Below, piece after piece: positions 31,346 to 44,054 of a DNA stretch of 64,000 nt. The DNA is taken from NCBI GenBank assembly GCA_944739405.2, contig OX123190.2, positions 25,766,807 to 25,830,806 of the forward strand, read 5' to 3'. Every line of letters begins with the position of its first letter. The stretch's first letter is position 1. The notes below the pieces were generated by a model. It made no database searches. It had not been told where the DNA came from and saw only the letters and a list, made by a program, of their open reading frames with translations. Position numbers and translations under genes: made by a program. This DNA comes from Euclidia mi. Lineage: Eukaryota > Arthropoda > Insecta > Lepidoptera > Erebidae.

Positions 31346-34146
31346 ATGTCGTATAACGGTGGCAAAGGTGTTGCAGAAATAGGTGTCAGTCTACCTTGCA
31401 CATCGACTACGCTGGTGCGCTGCCCTATTTGCTCCCAGGCATGTTATTTTAAAGGTGAGCGGGGCTTAAAGGTACATTTTGGTAAAGTTCATAAACACCA
31501 GAATGTACCTTCTGGCTCGAATACACAAATACACAATAGCATACACACTGAGCAAACAGTCTCCTGCGAAATTCCTTTTTGGCAATATTTGGGTAAATTA
31601 AAAAATTCAATTCCGGTTATCAAACGAATTCTCCGTGGCGCAAGGCCTTCAGTGGCTCAAAATCTAGCACAAAGCATAGGTCTTGTGGTACGGGAGAATT
31701 CAGTGACGGCTTGGGAGCAACTTTTCCCTTGCCCTTACAGAATTTTACACGCACAAGATGATCGGCTATAAAAAAAAACACTAACAACCAAATTAAAGGA
31801 AACTGCAATGTTTCGGCGTCAAAATTACAGCACTATACACCCAAACCATACCGTAACAGTACTATCTACCACCACGTAGAAACCAAACTAAGTGAAAGTG
31901 ACGTCAGGGGAGCGTCCAGGCTCCTATTTAGCAGCGATGTGGTGGCAACTTGCTCTGCAGACACAGAGTGTGTCTGCACAGCAGTGCTAGTCTCCAGAGC
32001 AAGCATCCAGCGCCAGGGGATAATCTATCCTTTCCTGACCCACCTGACTCTGTTTCAGGTTGCCTCAGTATTACAGCCAAGGACGTGGTTGCAGCCGTTT
32101 GCTCCTTCCAAAGCGGGTCTGCTGGTGGCCTCGACGGCTTAACACCACAGCATTTAAAGGATCTTGTGTGTGCAAGCGCCGGGTCGGCCGGCGACGCGCT
32201 TTTGAAGGAGCTTACGGCTTTAATTAATCTTATGCTCTCCCGCAATGTGAACGATGCCATCGTCGATATTTTGTATGGCGCAAATCTGTGCACCTTAAGG
32301 AAGCGAAACGGTGGCATTCGTCCCATTGCCGTTGGGTGTACGTTCAGGCTTATGGCAGCCAAGATTTTCTGCCGCCATTACAACACCCTTTTGGGCAGCA
32401 AATTTCAGCCCCTGCAGCTTGGCTTTGGATCCAAAGGAGGCTGCGAAGCTGCCATATATGCCCTGTCAACATACCTTGGCTGTAATAAGGGTGAGGTTAT
32501 CCTGAAGGTAGACTTAAAGAATGCCTTTAACTCGGTTAAAAAATGTTTTGGAATCTGCCGTTGGCTGTCAGCAAGGCGATCCGCTTGGACCACTAATCTT
32601 TAGCTTGGCCATTCACCCAATCATCAAAGAGCTAAATTCAAAATTTAATATCTGGTACCTGGATGCTGGAACCCTTGCAGGTGATGTAGACACAGTTTAT
32701 TAAGACATGGCACTTCTAAAGTCGAAATTTTTATCCATTACTTAATCCCAGTAAATCCGAAATTTTCATTAACGATAACTTATATAAATCCGATATACTT
32801 TCTAAATTTTAACGTCTGGCTCCCAATATTATTCACATTGTAAAAAGTGCTCTTCGCCTCCTTGGGTCCCCAATATTAGTTGAAGGTTTTGATTCATTTA
32901 TACAGGAAAATATCCAAAATTTTGGTGATATTTCAGACAGGTTACTCGAAATTAATATACATTCGGCTTTTACTATTATCAAGTATTGTCTTTTTGTCCC
33001 TAAATTTACACACGCTCTTCGATCTTCCCCTTTTTGGAAAAACCCATCTGCACTCGCCCAAATTGACAAACTTATACAAATTACTTTAAGCAAAATTCTA
33101 AATCTGGCCGTGAACGACCGAGTATGGCTACAGGCGTCTTTGCCTGTACGCCTGGGCGGCCTTGGCGTTCGCAAAATTACCGACGTAAGCTTACCAGCTT
33201 TCCTGTCCTCGGTCCACAGCACTGAAGAATTGACTAGGAAAATTTTAGGACCCAAACTGGTCGATTTTGAGGTGCCGTGTAAGACCGATGCCATGAATGC
33301 TTGGAGAATGGCTTGTCCAAGCACCGAGTTACCCCGAATTCCATCTTCTCAGAGGCAGTGGGACGGGCCGCTTTGCAGCGTGGTACAAGAAAATCTCTTA
33401 AATACGTCGTCCAATGCTGCAGAGCGTGCTCGTTTGCTGGCTGTGGGAGAATGGGAGTCGGGGCTTTGGCTTCAGGCACTGCCATCGTCCAACATAGGTA
33501 CCATGTTGGACGATACGACTTTCCGCATTATTTCTTGCCTTCGTTTAGGTGCGCCATGTATTTCTCCACATCGCTGTCACTGTGGAGAGGCTGTCGACAG
33601 CCTTGGTCACCATGGTCTGTCATGCAGCAGGAACGCAGGTCGTATTTCACGACACGCCAACCTCAATGACATACTTCGGCGGCCTCTTGTCACCGCTGGC
33701 GTTCCAGCCCAACTAGAACCTCAGGACTTGGCGCGCGACGATGGTAAGAGACCAGACGGTATGTCTTTACTGCCATGGAAGCTGGGTAGGCCTTTGGTGT
33801 GGGACGCAACATGTGTCGACACCCTTGCGCCATCTCATCTTCCTAGCACAGTGGTTTGTGCGGGCGCTGCTGCTGCTTCAGCGGAGACTCTCAAAAATAC
33901 ATAAATCTAGTAGGGGATTATGTATTTGAGCCGTTTGGAGTTGAAACTTTGGGACCATGGGGTCCAACTGCGAGATCCCTTTTTAGAGATCTTTCAAAGA
34001 GACTTGTTGACGCTTCGCGTGACCAGAAGGCTGACCTGCATTTGGCACAAAAGATCAGCAGTGCCATACAACGTGGCAATGCTGCCAGCATTCTGGTCAC
34101 GCTTCCAATTGATGGCGATGTGGAGGATTTTCATGACGCCCTTTAA
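31346..34146 (+). pseudogene. Non-LTR retrotransposon: zinc finger, RT, restriction-like endonuclease
   Basis: A single broken ORF. Residues 23-48 of the first frame form a C2H2 finger (VRCPICSQACYFKGERGLKVHFGKVH). RT follows: GGLDGLTPQHL, RKRNGGIRPIAVG, LQLGFGSKGGCEAA, KVDLKNAFNSV, CQQGDPLGPLIFSLAIHP and WYLDAG (32653-32670). YLDA replaces the catalytic YxDD. A short deletion lies between NAFNSV and CQQGDP. The thumb includes LPVRLGGLGVRKI. The C-terminus has CHCGEAVDSLGHHGLSC, matching CX1CX8HX4C, and RPDG...(15 residues)...D (VWDATCVDT), the R2-type endonuclease layout. Stops and shifts occur near 31769, 32603, 32700-33110 and 33902. The exact clade is not certain. Confidence 0.85.
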
Positions 34147-34416
34147 AATTTGCTTTTACTTTTTATGTATTGCCTTTTATTTGTTAGTTACTTAAGTATA
34201 GAAATTATTGTTTTAATTTATGTGTAAATAGCCACTTAGTTATAGTTAGTTTTAATGCAATTGTATTTAAACCTTACAATAAATTCAATGCTCCAATAAT
34301 ATTCTTCAGTACAAATAATGCTACTTTACGTAGAACTGCCATGAAATGACTATAATACGGCTCAGTCATGTTTAAGGAATGGATAAAATAACTCCCCCAC
34401 TCAAAATGTACTCTCA

Positions 34417-34745
34417 ATAAGCCTTGTGCATTTATCTAAACCATTCATTGACATTGCTGACAAAATGCGAGTGTGCTGGCTACGCTGGTGCGGCCACGTC
34501 TTACATCAACCGGCATTTTACGTACAACAAATGTCTTGCCATGCTACCTCCGCCGGGCCACGGTAAACGGGGAAGGCCAAAAAAATGCTGGCTTGACGTC
34601 GTAAGGGATGATATGCGTGCCAATCGACTAACCACCAGGGACGCTGAAGACCGTGCGAAGTGGAGGAGATACAGCCGGAAAGTTCAAATGTTTTGGATCA
34701 CAACCAGGACAGCGGTAGGATAATGATGATGATGATGATGATGAT
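34417..34745 (+). mobile_element. RTE-clade LINE 3' end
   Basis: Encodes the typical end of an RTE ORF2: KMRVCWLRWCGHV, GKRGRPKKCWLDVVRDDM, then DAEDRAKWRR, with one shift between the parts. Ends in a (TGA)n run (34723-34745), the usual RTE 3' microsatellite tail. The 5' part was lost, as expected from truncated reverse transcription. Confidence 0.88.
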
Positions 34746-35599
34746 TTTTAAATGATGAATTGATGAAACCACATACGCAGTGCACAGCTTAATGTTCGGA
34801 TCTACAAAATAAATTATGTTCCAAACTACATTTTGTTCAAAACTCTGAAACATGAATATGTAACAACTACGACATACATGCTCGACCTCGTTCACAAATG
34901 ATATGACTATTGATTGTGTAAAGTCAGGGCTCATTCGTAATATATAAATGTTAATCGCTTCAGTTCTCGTTTCGCGTATTTTAATATCCAATTCGACATG
35001 CTATATCAATTATTCACCGGCTTTTAAAGACACAGGATTTCATTCGGTAATACTTGTTAACGAAAGTATCATTAAAATGTTAGCTTTTCTGCATGTTTGG
35101 CGGAATGATAAGGCTAACAATATAGTCCACTACAGCTCACTGGTGGCATTGAATACGATCCAAGCATGGGTAAAAAAATGATACTTGGCAAAATTTTCAC
35201 TGCTTTGCAAGTCAATTGAGAGTCGCTGTAGGAACTCTTCTTAGGTCGTCTGTATGTTCTGTATTCTTCTGTTACCCATATTCAAAAACATTTCCGAAGT
35301 AGAAGTACACGTGGTAAATGGTCTCGTCGCTCTCGTCTTGGGTTCTAATCTACGAAGCGCACCAAAGACATTTCGAAGTTACGTGAGTTTTAATTCAAGC
35401 TTGCTAAACTCAAATAACATAAACGCCTACCAACCTGCACTTCGGCAGCGTAGTGAACACCCTTCTCATAGTAAGAACAGGTCCGTGTCCAGCATTGGGG
35501 CAGTTCATATACAGGTCTGGTCTTGATAATGACAAAAAACAACCGCAGTAACCTGATCTTCCATAAGATTGATCAATTTAAACAGAAGTTTGCCTGACT

Positions 35600-36615
35600 T
35601 TCACACAAATATAACTATAGACGACATAAGCATGATGAGAAAAAAACTGCAGGCACTCGAAGAAAAATTACAGATAGCAGAAAAAGAAAATTGAAAATCT
35701 AATAACCGAAAACAACAATCAGTCTAAACAAATTGAAAAATACAAGTCACAAGTGGATAAATTAACACATATATGCAAAGGTACATCTGCAAAAAAAAAC
35801 TCACAAAACAGCACGTAAAAGTTTTATACCATCCAAAAAGCTTGATTTTTCATACTCGTGCGAAGACAACACTTCAAATAAAAACGAGCCACTGAACCAA
35901 CAACATAAGTTGGCAGTGCGACAACACCATGCAGTAACGCTATCTAGTGATAATAGCCAGGAACTAATTAGTAATAGACGCAACGATCAATATCAAGTAC
36001 GATGCATCACCCACGATTAGTTACAAGGATGTCAACCTAGATGGCGTATCTGACAATAGACAACACAAAATTATTATAATAGGAGACGAACAAATAAAAG
36101 GACTATCAGCGTCGTTATTGAAAACAAAGAAAGGTAACTGGAAGGATATCTTTGCACCGACTGCACTTATATTAACGGGTGCCAGTAGCAATGAATTTAT
36201 ATCGAAATGTGAAACTATTGCAGAAAAATTAACCAAAGATGACATTGTAATAATTTGTATTAGTAGTAATGATAACAACATACAAAAATTACATTTTAAC
36301 TTAAGTATAATTATAAATAAATTACATAAAGCACATGTTTATATAGCCCCAATATTCTATAGCCGTTATTTGAATGAGTACATGTTAAATAAATCTCTGA
36401 AGGTGTGGACGAGCCATGTAGAAAATTGTACTGTAATTGATCATAACTATTATTATGAAAATCGTTATGGGTATGTCAATCATTTATATAACAAAATAAA
36501 TACCCACATTAACTTTAAGCTGTATCAGCTAGAATACTTGTTACCAGCAAACATAAAATTGCACATTAATAAAACCAAGGCACACAGTGTAGTAAATGAA
36601 AATGCAACAATGTAA
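35600..36615 (+). pseudogene. LINE ORF1: coiled coil plus SGNH-like domain
   Basis: First a heptad-like charged segment (ALEEKLQIAEKEN, then EKYKSQVDKLT in a shifted frame) reads as a coiled coil (35620-35790). After about 250 poorly readable bases comes an open frame with KIIIIGDEQIKGLSASLL and DDIVIICISSNDNN. These resemble the first GDS-like block and the GxND block of SGNH/esterase-like domains found in CR1/Jockey-group ORF1 proteins; the expected Ser of GDS is Glu here. One-base losses split the parts. Confidence 0.65.
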
Positions 36616-36769
36616 CATAAATGCGTAATAAAAAAAGGGACAATACCGTACTACTTTCAAATTAGTAACAAATATAACAATAAACAAAATTACAATTACC
36701 TGCAACAACCAGAATCAAATATTATTGAATTCAACATCACAGACAGATAATGAATGTAATTTTTTTCGC

Positions 36770-39592
36770 ACCTAGGTAAATACACACTCTGACATTATTC
36801 CACCAATACATTCATGGCTTAATCTGTAAAAAGGAACTATTAGAAATAACTTTAAAGGAAATTAGGAATAAATGTATACCTGACATACTGTGCTTCTCTG
36901 AAACTATTGTCAAATTAGGCACCGAAAAATCTATAAATATTGTAAACTACGAACTTGCATCCTTTTATAGTAGGCAGAATAAAAGAGGTGGTACATGCAT
37001 ATTGGTAAAGAAGGGCATTGCTTATAAAAAATTAACATGTTTTGATGAATTTACATCAATTCATCATTTTGAACTCTGTGCTATCAAACTATTAAAAAAC
37101 AATATTATAATAATTTGCATTTACAGAATACCTTCAAAAAAGAGTACTCAACTAAATTATTTTCTTGACAAATTAGATTTAATGCTTTATAAATACTTGA
37201 CCAAACATTCAAAAAATAAAATAATTATTACTGGTGACTTAAATATAAACATGCTTGACCAAAAAAATCAAAATACTATTAAGTTAACGGGTAAAATTCA
37301 AAAATAAAATTTAATTTCACATATAATTAATGCAACTAGGGGTAAATCTTGTCTGGATTTGATTTTAAGCAATATTACCAATGCCTCAGGTTCAGTCCTA
37401 GAATTATGGTTATCTGATCATAACACTGCTCAAATCCTTACATGTCCTGTGGAGCACAAAGAAAAAAATCCAGACTATCTTTATATCTTTAAGAGGTGCT
37501 ATAGTACTGAAAATACAATGAAGTTTAAACAATATCTGACAAGCTTACAATACTTGCACCTCTATAAACAAACTGATTTAAACAGCATTTAACGAATTTT
37601 ATGATTTCTTTTGTTTGCTTTATTACCTTTGCTTTCCTATTAATAAAGTAAGACTAAATCTAAGGGAAAGAATCACTTGGTTATCAAGAAGAAAATTGAG
37701 ATATAAATACTACTCAACTCGCTCAAAAATAGATAAGGAGAACTATTTGAATTATAATAAATTACTAAAAGGATGTATTAATTGTGCTATAAAAAATTGC
37801 AATCAAAATTATATAATAAATAGTAAAAATATTTGCAAAGCAACCTGGAAGGTTATCAAAACTGAAACTGACTCTTCTCAGAACCATAATTATATAACAA
37901 ATATACTAAATGAACAAAACATAGAAACTACAGATCCCCTAGAAATAGCAACTTGTTTTAATAAACACTTTATTTTATCTACTTATCAAATTAATAACAC
38001 ACTTCCTAACACACACTTAAAAAATGGGCTGCCACATTCTATTTTCCTATCACCAATAGATGAAACTTATATAACAAAAACCATAATGTCTCTTGCAAAC
38101 ACTACTTCTGAAGGGTATGATTCTGTATGTACCAAGATATTCAAAGCGTGTAGTCAGGAACTCCGTCCAATACTTACTTTTCTAGTTAATTTGTCACTAG
38201 AAACAGGCTGCTTTCCGGAAAAGCTTAAAGTATCGGTGGTCAGACCTTTGTATAAAAAGGTAATAGAAGTAACATGTGCAATTATAGACCAATCACATTA
38301 CTGTCAGTTATCTCCAAAATATTTGAAAAGATTATGCATAATAAATTAACATCCTTTTTTAATAAACATGATATTATAAAAAATAATCAATATGGTTTTC
38401 AAAAAAGTAAATCTACAACAGGTGCGACCTTTGCTTTAGTAAGCAACATACTACAAAACTTTAACGATAAAAAATACACAACAGTTGCTTTTCTAGATAT
38501 GTCTAAAGCGTTTGACTTTGTTTCTCATAGTCTACTGTTAAAACAACTAGAAAACTTATCTAGGAAATAGACGCCAATGCGTAGAAATTACCCAACCCAA
38601 CGAAAAAGGAACCGTTCAATCATATAGGTCTGATTGTGAAAATAATACATTTGGAGTCCCACAAGGGAGCGTGCTTGGTCCTCTTTTGTTTTGATATATA
38701 TCAATGATTTACCTGACATTACGCATCATAAAACAATACTATTTGCAGATGACATTACAATTATAATAACTACTAATAAAGACATGACAATTGCACAGCA
38801 TGAAACTAACATTAATGATACACTGACATTAGTTATAAATTGGTTGAACAATAATAATTTACAAATTAACATCTCAAAAACAAATTTAATTAATTACAAT
38901 AATTTTAAACACAATTCTCTTAATCTTAATTACAATGGACATATACTATTAAATAATGATAAAGTGACAATTCTTGGTATAATTATTAATAATAAACTTA
39001 ACTGGAAAGAACATATTGAAAAAACTTGCAGTAAATTAAATGGATTCTCATTTGCGCTGTACAAACTTGCAAAGGTTGCAAGTAAACATGCAGCATGTAT
39101 GGCCTATTTTGCATATATTGAATCTGTGCTACGGTACGGCTTATTGATATGGGGAAACGGTACAGATATAAATAAGGTATTTATTGCCCAAAAGAGGTGT
39201 ATAAGGGCTATCTGTGACATTGCGCCGGACGTTTCTTGTCGTCCTTATTTTGACAACCTAGGTATACTGCCTTTGCCTTGTTTATATACATATTTTGGAA
39301 GTCGGAAAATTCGTCAAACAAAATCAGAATTTATTTAGTCTTGCCAGGAATGTAACCAAGAGAAGTAATAATTATACGTAACCCAGATAGATTGGTTCTT
39401 AACATGATACCAAAAAGTTCACGCTTTAAAAATAATTGTTATGCTATGTGTGTAAAAATATATAACAAAATTCCAATGTACATAAAAGAGCAAAACTTAT
39501 CAAAATTCACAAGGGATTTGAGAAATTGGCTACGACAACAAATGTTTTATTTCTGGATTGGAAATAGTACTGGTATAGATGCATCATTATAA
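36770..39592 (+). pseudogene. LINE ORF2: AP endonuclease and RT
   Basis: The endonuclease part reads LCFSETIV (36890), IIITGDLNINML (37220), SCLDLILSN and WLSDHNTAQ (37410), all standard APE-type blocks. The RT part reads SEGYDSVCTKIFK, NYRPITLLSVISKIFEKIM, AFLDMSKAFDFVSH, GVPQGSVLGPLLF, LFADDITIII (FADD 38742-38753), VTILGIIINNKLNW and YIESVLRYGL. The C-terminus is YNKIPMYIKE...LRNWL. At least six stops or shifts (near 37304, 37590, 38260, 38347, 38568-38695, 39338) break it. The frame order and the GATTTGAATTTGAA tail near 39760 point to a CR1/Jockey-group LINE. Confidence 0.87.
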
Positions 39593-40164
39593 CCCTATTG
39601 GTTTAACGTATCTCATTTATTAATTTGACCACATTATAACTAGAAAAGAAAAATATATATTTGCATGCTATGAACTAAATGGGCTTGTTCTTAATATTAT
39701 AATTATAATTATTTGAATGAAAACATCTTACGTAACCCTATTTACAGTGAAAAAATGATTTGAATTTGAATAAGTGGCGGGATCATGGATTTTCCACTGG
39801 ATGGTAAGTAAGGTATGGCGACACCACATTTGTATTCTTTTTTCCGCTACACCTAGAAGTGCTATAGATATCCAAGTGCCACGTTTCAAAGAATTACTAC
39901 GTTATTTTCCTTTCTTAAGATTCTCTTTATCCTGCCTTCAGGCTGCTGTACGTTTAATAAAAAAAATGCTGATGATACATTGTTCTTTTATTCTAATTCT
40001 TTCACACGAATTTTATGTACCTACTGACTCAACCTAAGCCTTCATTAAGTAAATTTTAATATTATAAAAATGTACATGTTATCATGTTGAATAAAGTTCA
40101 CAAGCATAACATATGGCAATCGTATGAAATACCTGTTCGTATTTAAAATACGTTCGTATTAAAT

Positions 40165-40353
40165 GGTTAATTATCGCCCGTGCCTCAGAGAGCACGTTAA
40201 ACCGTCGGTCCAAGCTGTCATAAAAATCTTTGACAGTCGTTACGGGGACTCAGTACCTTCTAAATAAACTGACACTAGTCTAAACCATGGAATATCGCTA
40301 TCCCTCCGGGTTGCGGAGGTCAGACAGGCAGTCGCTCTGTGGAAAAGCTAATC
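40165..40353 (+). mobile_element. Partial copy of the 26363-type SINE
   Basis: Matches the middle of the SINE at 26363-26734, including AGAGCACGTTAA, CTTTGACAGTCGTTAC, CATGGAATATCGCTATCCC and CAGTCGCTCTGTGGAAAAGCTAAT. Both the tRNA-like head and the 3' end are missing. Confidence 0.88.
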
Positions 40354-40561
40354 CCATTAAAAACAATACTTTTTACGGTAGCGAGACTTGTATTTTTTGA
40401 CAAATATAGTTTTTTATGGGATCTCATTTCTTTTTGTAGATAGTCCTACTTTTGTTCTTCCCGGTACCTTCCACTTCTTGTACACTAACAACGAATTTTC
40501 TTAATTAAAGCCCTAACTGCAAATGTAATTTTGAAATCCTATATATCCTTATAGTAGTGTA

Positions 40562-40960
40562 GCCCTGTGGTTGACGGCATAGAATACAAGTGTCACCACC
40601 CCCTATCTTCCCGTGGGTGTCGTAAGAGGCGACTAAGGGATAACACGATGCAAATACCATCTTTGCGTAGAGACGGTAAACTCGACATCAAACCCTATAC
40701 GACTGCCTCGTTGGTCTCGCGGCATAAATGTGCGCGTGGGCTCGTGAGGTCCCGGGATCGATTCCTGGGTCGGGTAGTGTTATTGAGTTTTTCCGTCACG
40801 AAATTCTCAGTAGCAGCACGGAGTCTAGAAAGTTGCCCGGTACGGCAATAGGCTCGCCCCTTATTACGTGGGACTAAAGTATATCTGGCGAAAAGTGGGT
40901 GTAGAAATACACCTCTGCCTACCCCTTCGGGGATAAAAGGCGTGACGTTATGTATGTATG
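40562..40960 (+). mobile_element. Composite SINE, long form
   Basis: Roughly the first 130 bases (GTGGTTGACGGCATAGAATACA, then GTCGTAAGAGGCGACTAAGGGATAACACG) precede the tRNA-like head that starts ACTGCCTCGTTGGTCTCGCGG. The head and tail match the SINE at 39-307. The minus-strand copy at 56326-56715 has the same two-part structure. Ends in a short (TATG)n tract. Confidence 0.88.
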
Positions 40961-41937
40961 TATATATTTATATTACAAAGTTATTTATGCAGTTAATGTA
41001 TCTCAAAAACTAGACCGCAAAAAAATATTTTAGTTTTCCCTTAATTCATACTGATCAGAATCTGGCTAGGAGGGCTGGCATTGTTTGCAGACGATAGTAG
41101 AAGCGTGATTATATTCATCAGTCCTTGTAGCCACAACAAATCTCTGACATATATGCACTGTGTTTTCACAGCAATGAAATCAAACTTATAGGTACATGTG
41201 CAAACTTACCTGATATCTTCACTGATGTCAGGCTTGAGCTAAATTAGACAAATCATACAAATATATTGGCCAAAATAGATGAATGAAGTATCTTATAGCT
41301 ACCGCAGGGTCCAGTTCGGCGTCTGGTCCAATTCCAACGATGTTTTCGGGCAGGATGCACGTGGGCGGATTCACACAAGTTTTACAATGTTCAATATGTT
41401 ACTTGTTTATCTTTTATCACAATTTACCGGTGCCGGTTATAGATAAAAAAAGCGGCGTTCACACGGGTTCCAAATTTACTTCAATTACAAACTACACGAA
41501 AGTAAAACGGCGCGAGCGCATGACAATTTTTTTCCGGCAAACGACAAAGAATGAAAGTGAATGATTTGACAGTTCATAGTGTGACCATAGTCAGAAATTT
41601 TCAATAGACAAAGTAACACGCTACTAAACCTATATTATCGATTTAGTTTATCACAAAAAAAAATTCTATTTCAAACACATACAATAAACACTAATTGTAT
41701 ACTAAATTTGAAGCTTCTATGTCTGCTAAAAGTGCCTTAGACTTTTGACGATCGGTGAGTGATTAACAAAATCAAGAAACTTTGACTCGTTATCATTCTC
41801 AAACTACTGTTTCAAATTGATTTGAATTTGAAGTATACCAAGTTTATACAATTCCTGCTTCGTTACTAAAAAATCAAGCTTCTAGTTTTATGCACAAAGA
41901 AGTTATAGGGGGTCGAAAATGGTCTGAACTGCTTCAA
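40961..41937. other. Spacer, no supported gene
   Basis: Contains a GC-richer patch near 41300-41360 and a KRRERMTIFF-type short frame without family features. I see nothing I would annotate. Confidence 0.4.
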
Positions 41938-42011
41938 GAATATTCAGCCACATCCGGTTACACTAGTAGGTGGACCCCAGGTTGAAACTGGGATAACGCT
42001 AGGAGGATGGA
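41938..42011 (+). mobile_element. 3' tail of the 26363-type SINE
   Basis: ATATTCAGCCACATCCGG...GGACCCCAGGTTGAAACTGGGATAACGCTAGGAGGATGG matches the last 70 bases of the SINE at 26363-26734. Confidence 0.85.
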
Positions 42012-44050
42012 TAACCTGTACGTATTTAAACATACACATTATTATATTAATAGAAAATCATACAAAAAATATGGCAAAGGAAACACGTATAACAGTCTTG
42101 TGTTACTGACTGAGTGACAGACAACACACAGCCAAACCACTTGGCACAAGAATTTGAAATTTGGCATACATGTTTCTAGGAGAGTATAGGGGAGCAGAAA
42201 GAAAAGATTTTTGGAAGTTGCCACTCTAAAGGTAGACTAGATAAACTCGACTTCGAAATAAGTAATACAAAGCAAGACATAAACACAAATATGTATACTA
42301 CGCTTACAAAACGACATTTAAATTTACCGCCGCCATCTAGGTACGGAAGGCAAAAACTTAATTTATTACTCAAACAAAAAGACAATGGCGTCAAAATATT
42401 ATACAGTTCACCTCTCACCCTTTACACAAAAGCTATAGTGAAATTAATAACGATTTCATTATTATTCCCACCGCAAAATGTATTCATCTGAATACAAAAC
42501 AACTAAGAAATATCTCGGAAGACAGACATTTCCATTGGCCTCGGCATAAATTACAAACTCACTTAATTTTGTGTTGTTTGTAATCCCCAAAATAATTTCT
42601 TTCAAGGCCTTATTTCAATCTGAGGGAACTCAGCAGCATCGAGGATTAGTGATGATTTACGAGACTAAAGGTATTATTAAGAAATAATGAGCATACCGAA
42701 AGAAGGGCCCGACTTTATTAATAGATAAATACGAGTTATCTGCGCTTAACGTGAAATGAATTAATCGTAGGTTAGCGATTTCCTTTTAAATATAATGAAG
42801 AAAAGTATTATGTACTTTTGGCAATTACCTGGTGAAATAAAACCGTATTCTTAGTATATTTTCTAAGAAAATGTTAAATATATTGCTCGCCGTCATTGTA
42901 AGACGTTGGTTACCCAGCGGGCGTTCTGGAGATTTGAGCTTGTGTTGTAGAAATCAATGTAACACAGATATACCACATAGCTACTTTGTTTACAGCATAA
43001 TTATGCCAGGGTCACATATAAAATATCATTTTTTTATAAACAACAGGTACTCCAGCAGGTACATCAAAATCTAGAGATTTCGTAAGAAGCCATAGAAGGC
43101 CTCATTAGAAGTGCAGTTATTTATTTTAATTCAATGTTAGTTGCATCGAATTTTGGAGATAATAATTTTACAAGTATGTATCTTTAGCTTTGTTGTGATT
43201 TTTATAAACGTAAAACTAGGCCTAAATCTTCACTTATTTTTAGACCGTGTTTTACAATAAACCGGATTATATTCTACATCGTCAGCGACAAGCTCACAGG
43301 CCATCAATAATTGTGTCGAAAAGATGACCTGAATACACCTTTAGTCACATCACATAGCACTTCCCTGCATTACCAAAACTAAAGTGCTTGTTTCTGGGTC
43401 AAAGGTTAATCAATCGTACCGACAATCAGGCTATGTCAATTCGTTTCCTGGCATCAATCACTGAATAAGAATTGCATTTCATTAGCGTGAGAAAGCGTCA
43501 GGCAACTTGTCGGAACGAAATCATAGATGCTATGACGGACGTAATCGACAATCGGTTTAAATGGCAACACTGTTTGACAGCAGCTGTCAAAACGAAAGAC
43601 AAGAGAGCTCGTTTGTAGCCGCACGGTTAATCTTACGATTTCATTTTCAATTTTAAAATTGAATTGACACAGTCTAATTGTTCTTCGTATGGTTCGTGGG
43701 AACATCTGCGTCTGGTTCTAGGACTGAAAAGAATTTTACTACTCTGTATGCGCGTGTACGGGTCACTCAGTGGCTTACATAAGTGGACGTGGATTGTATA
43801 TTCACAGCTTAACACACAGCATTGATTCCTGCGATTTGTAGAACTTGAAGCGTGAATTCGCATATATTAGTGTTTGCATATATACGTTGTGGTTGATTTT
43901 AAGTTTCTATTTTTTTTCTCTTTTAAAAGGATTTTGAGCCATAGTTGCTATGTCAGTCCTGTAAACTTAAAACATAATACAGAAAGGATATGTATAGTCT
44001 TAAAACTACCTGCTACAGTTGAGATATTATTATAACTATTAGTTAACTTA
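42012..44050. other. Spacer; possible promoter near 43560
   Basis: No gene is supported. GGCAACACTG (43563-43572) is followed by TTGACAGCAGCTGTCAAA, a spaced palindrome, and a short GC-rich stretch. A similar arrangement occurs at 29403-29436. Remaining open frames are short and unconserved. Confidence 0.4.
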
Positions 44051-44054
44051 TCTA

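Larger units (their letters stand above)
35580..39775 (+). mobile_element. Near full-length CR1/Jockey-type LINE
   Basis: Encloses ORF1 and ORF2 with a short AT-rich gap between them, and a 3' end in TGATTTGAATTTGAATA at about 39770. AT content is very high throughout (runs of AAT codons), unlike the GC-rich R1-type LINEs elsewhere in the window. The 5' border is approximate. Confidence 0.8.
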
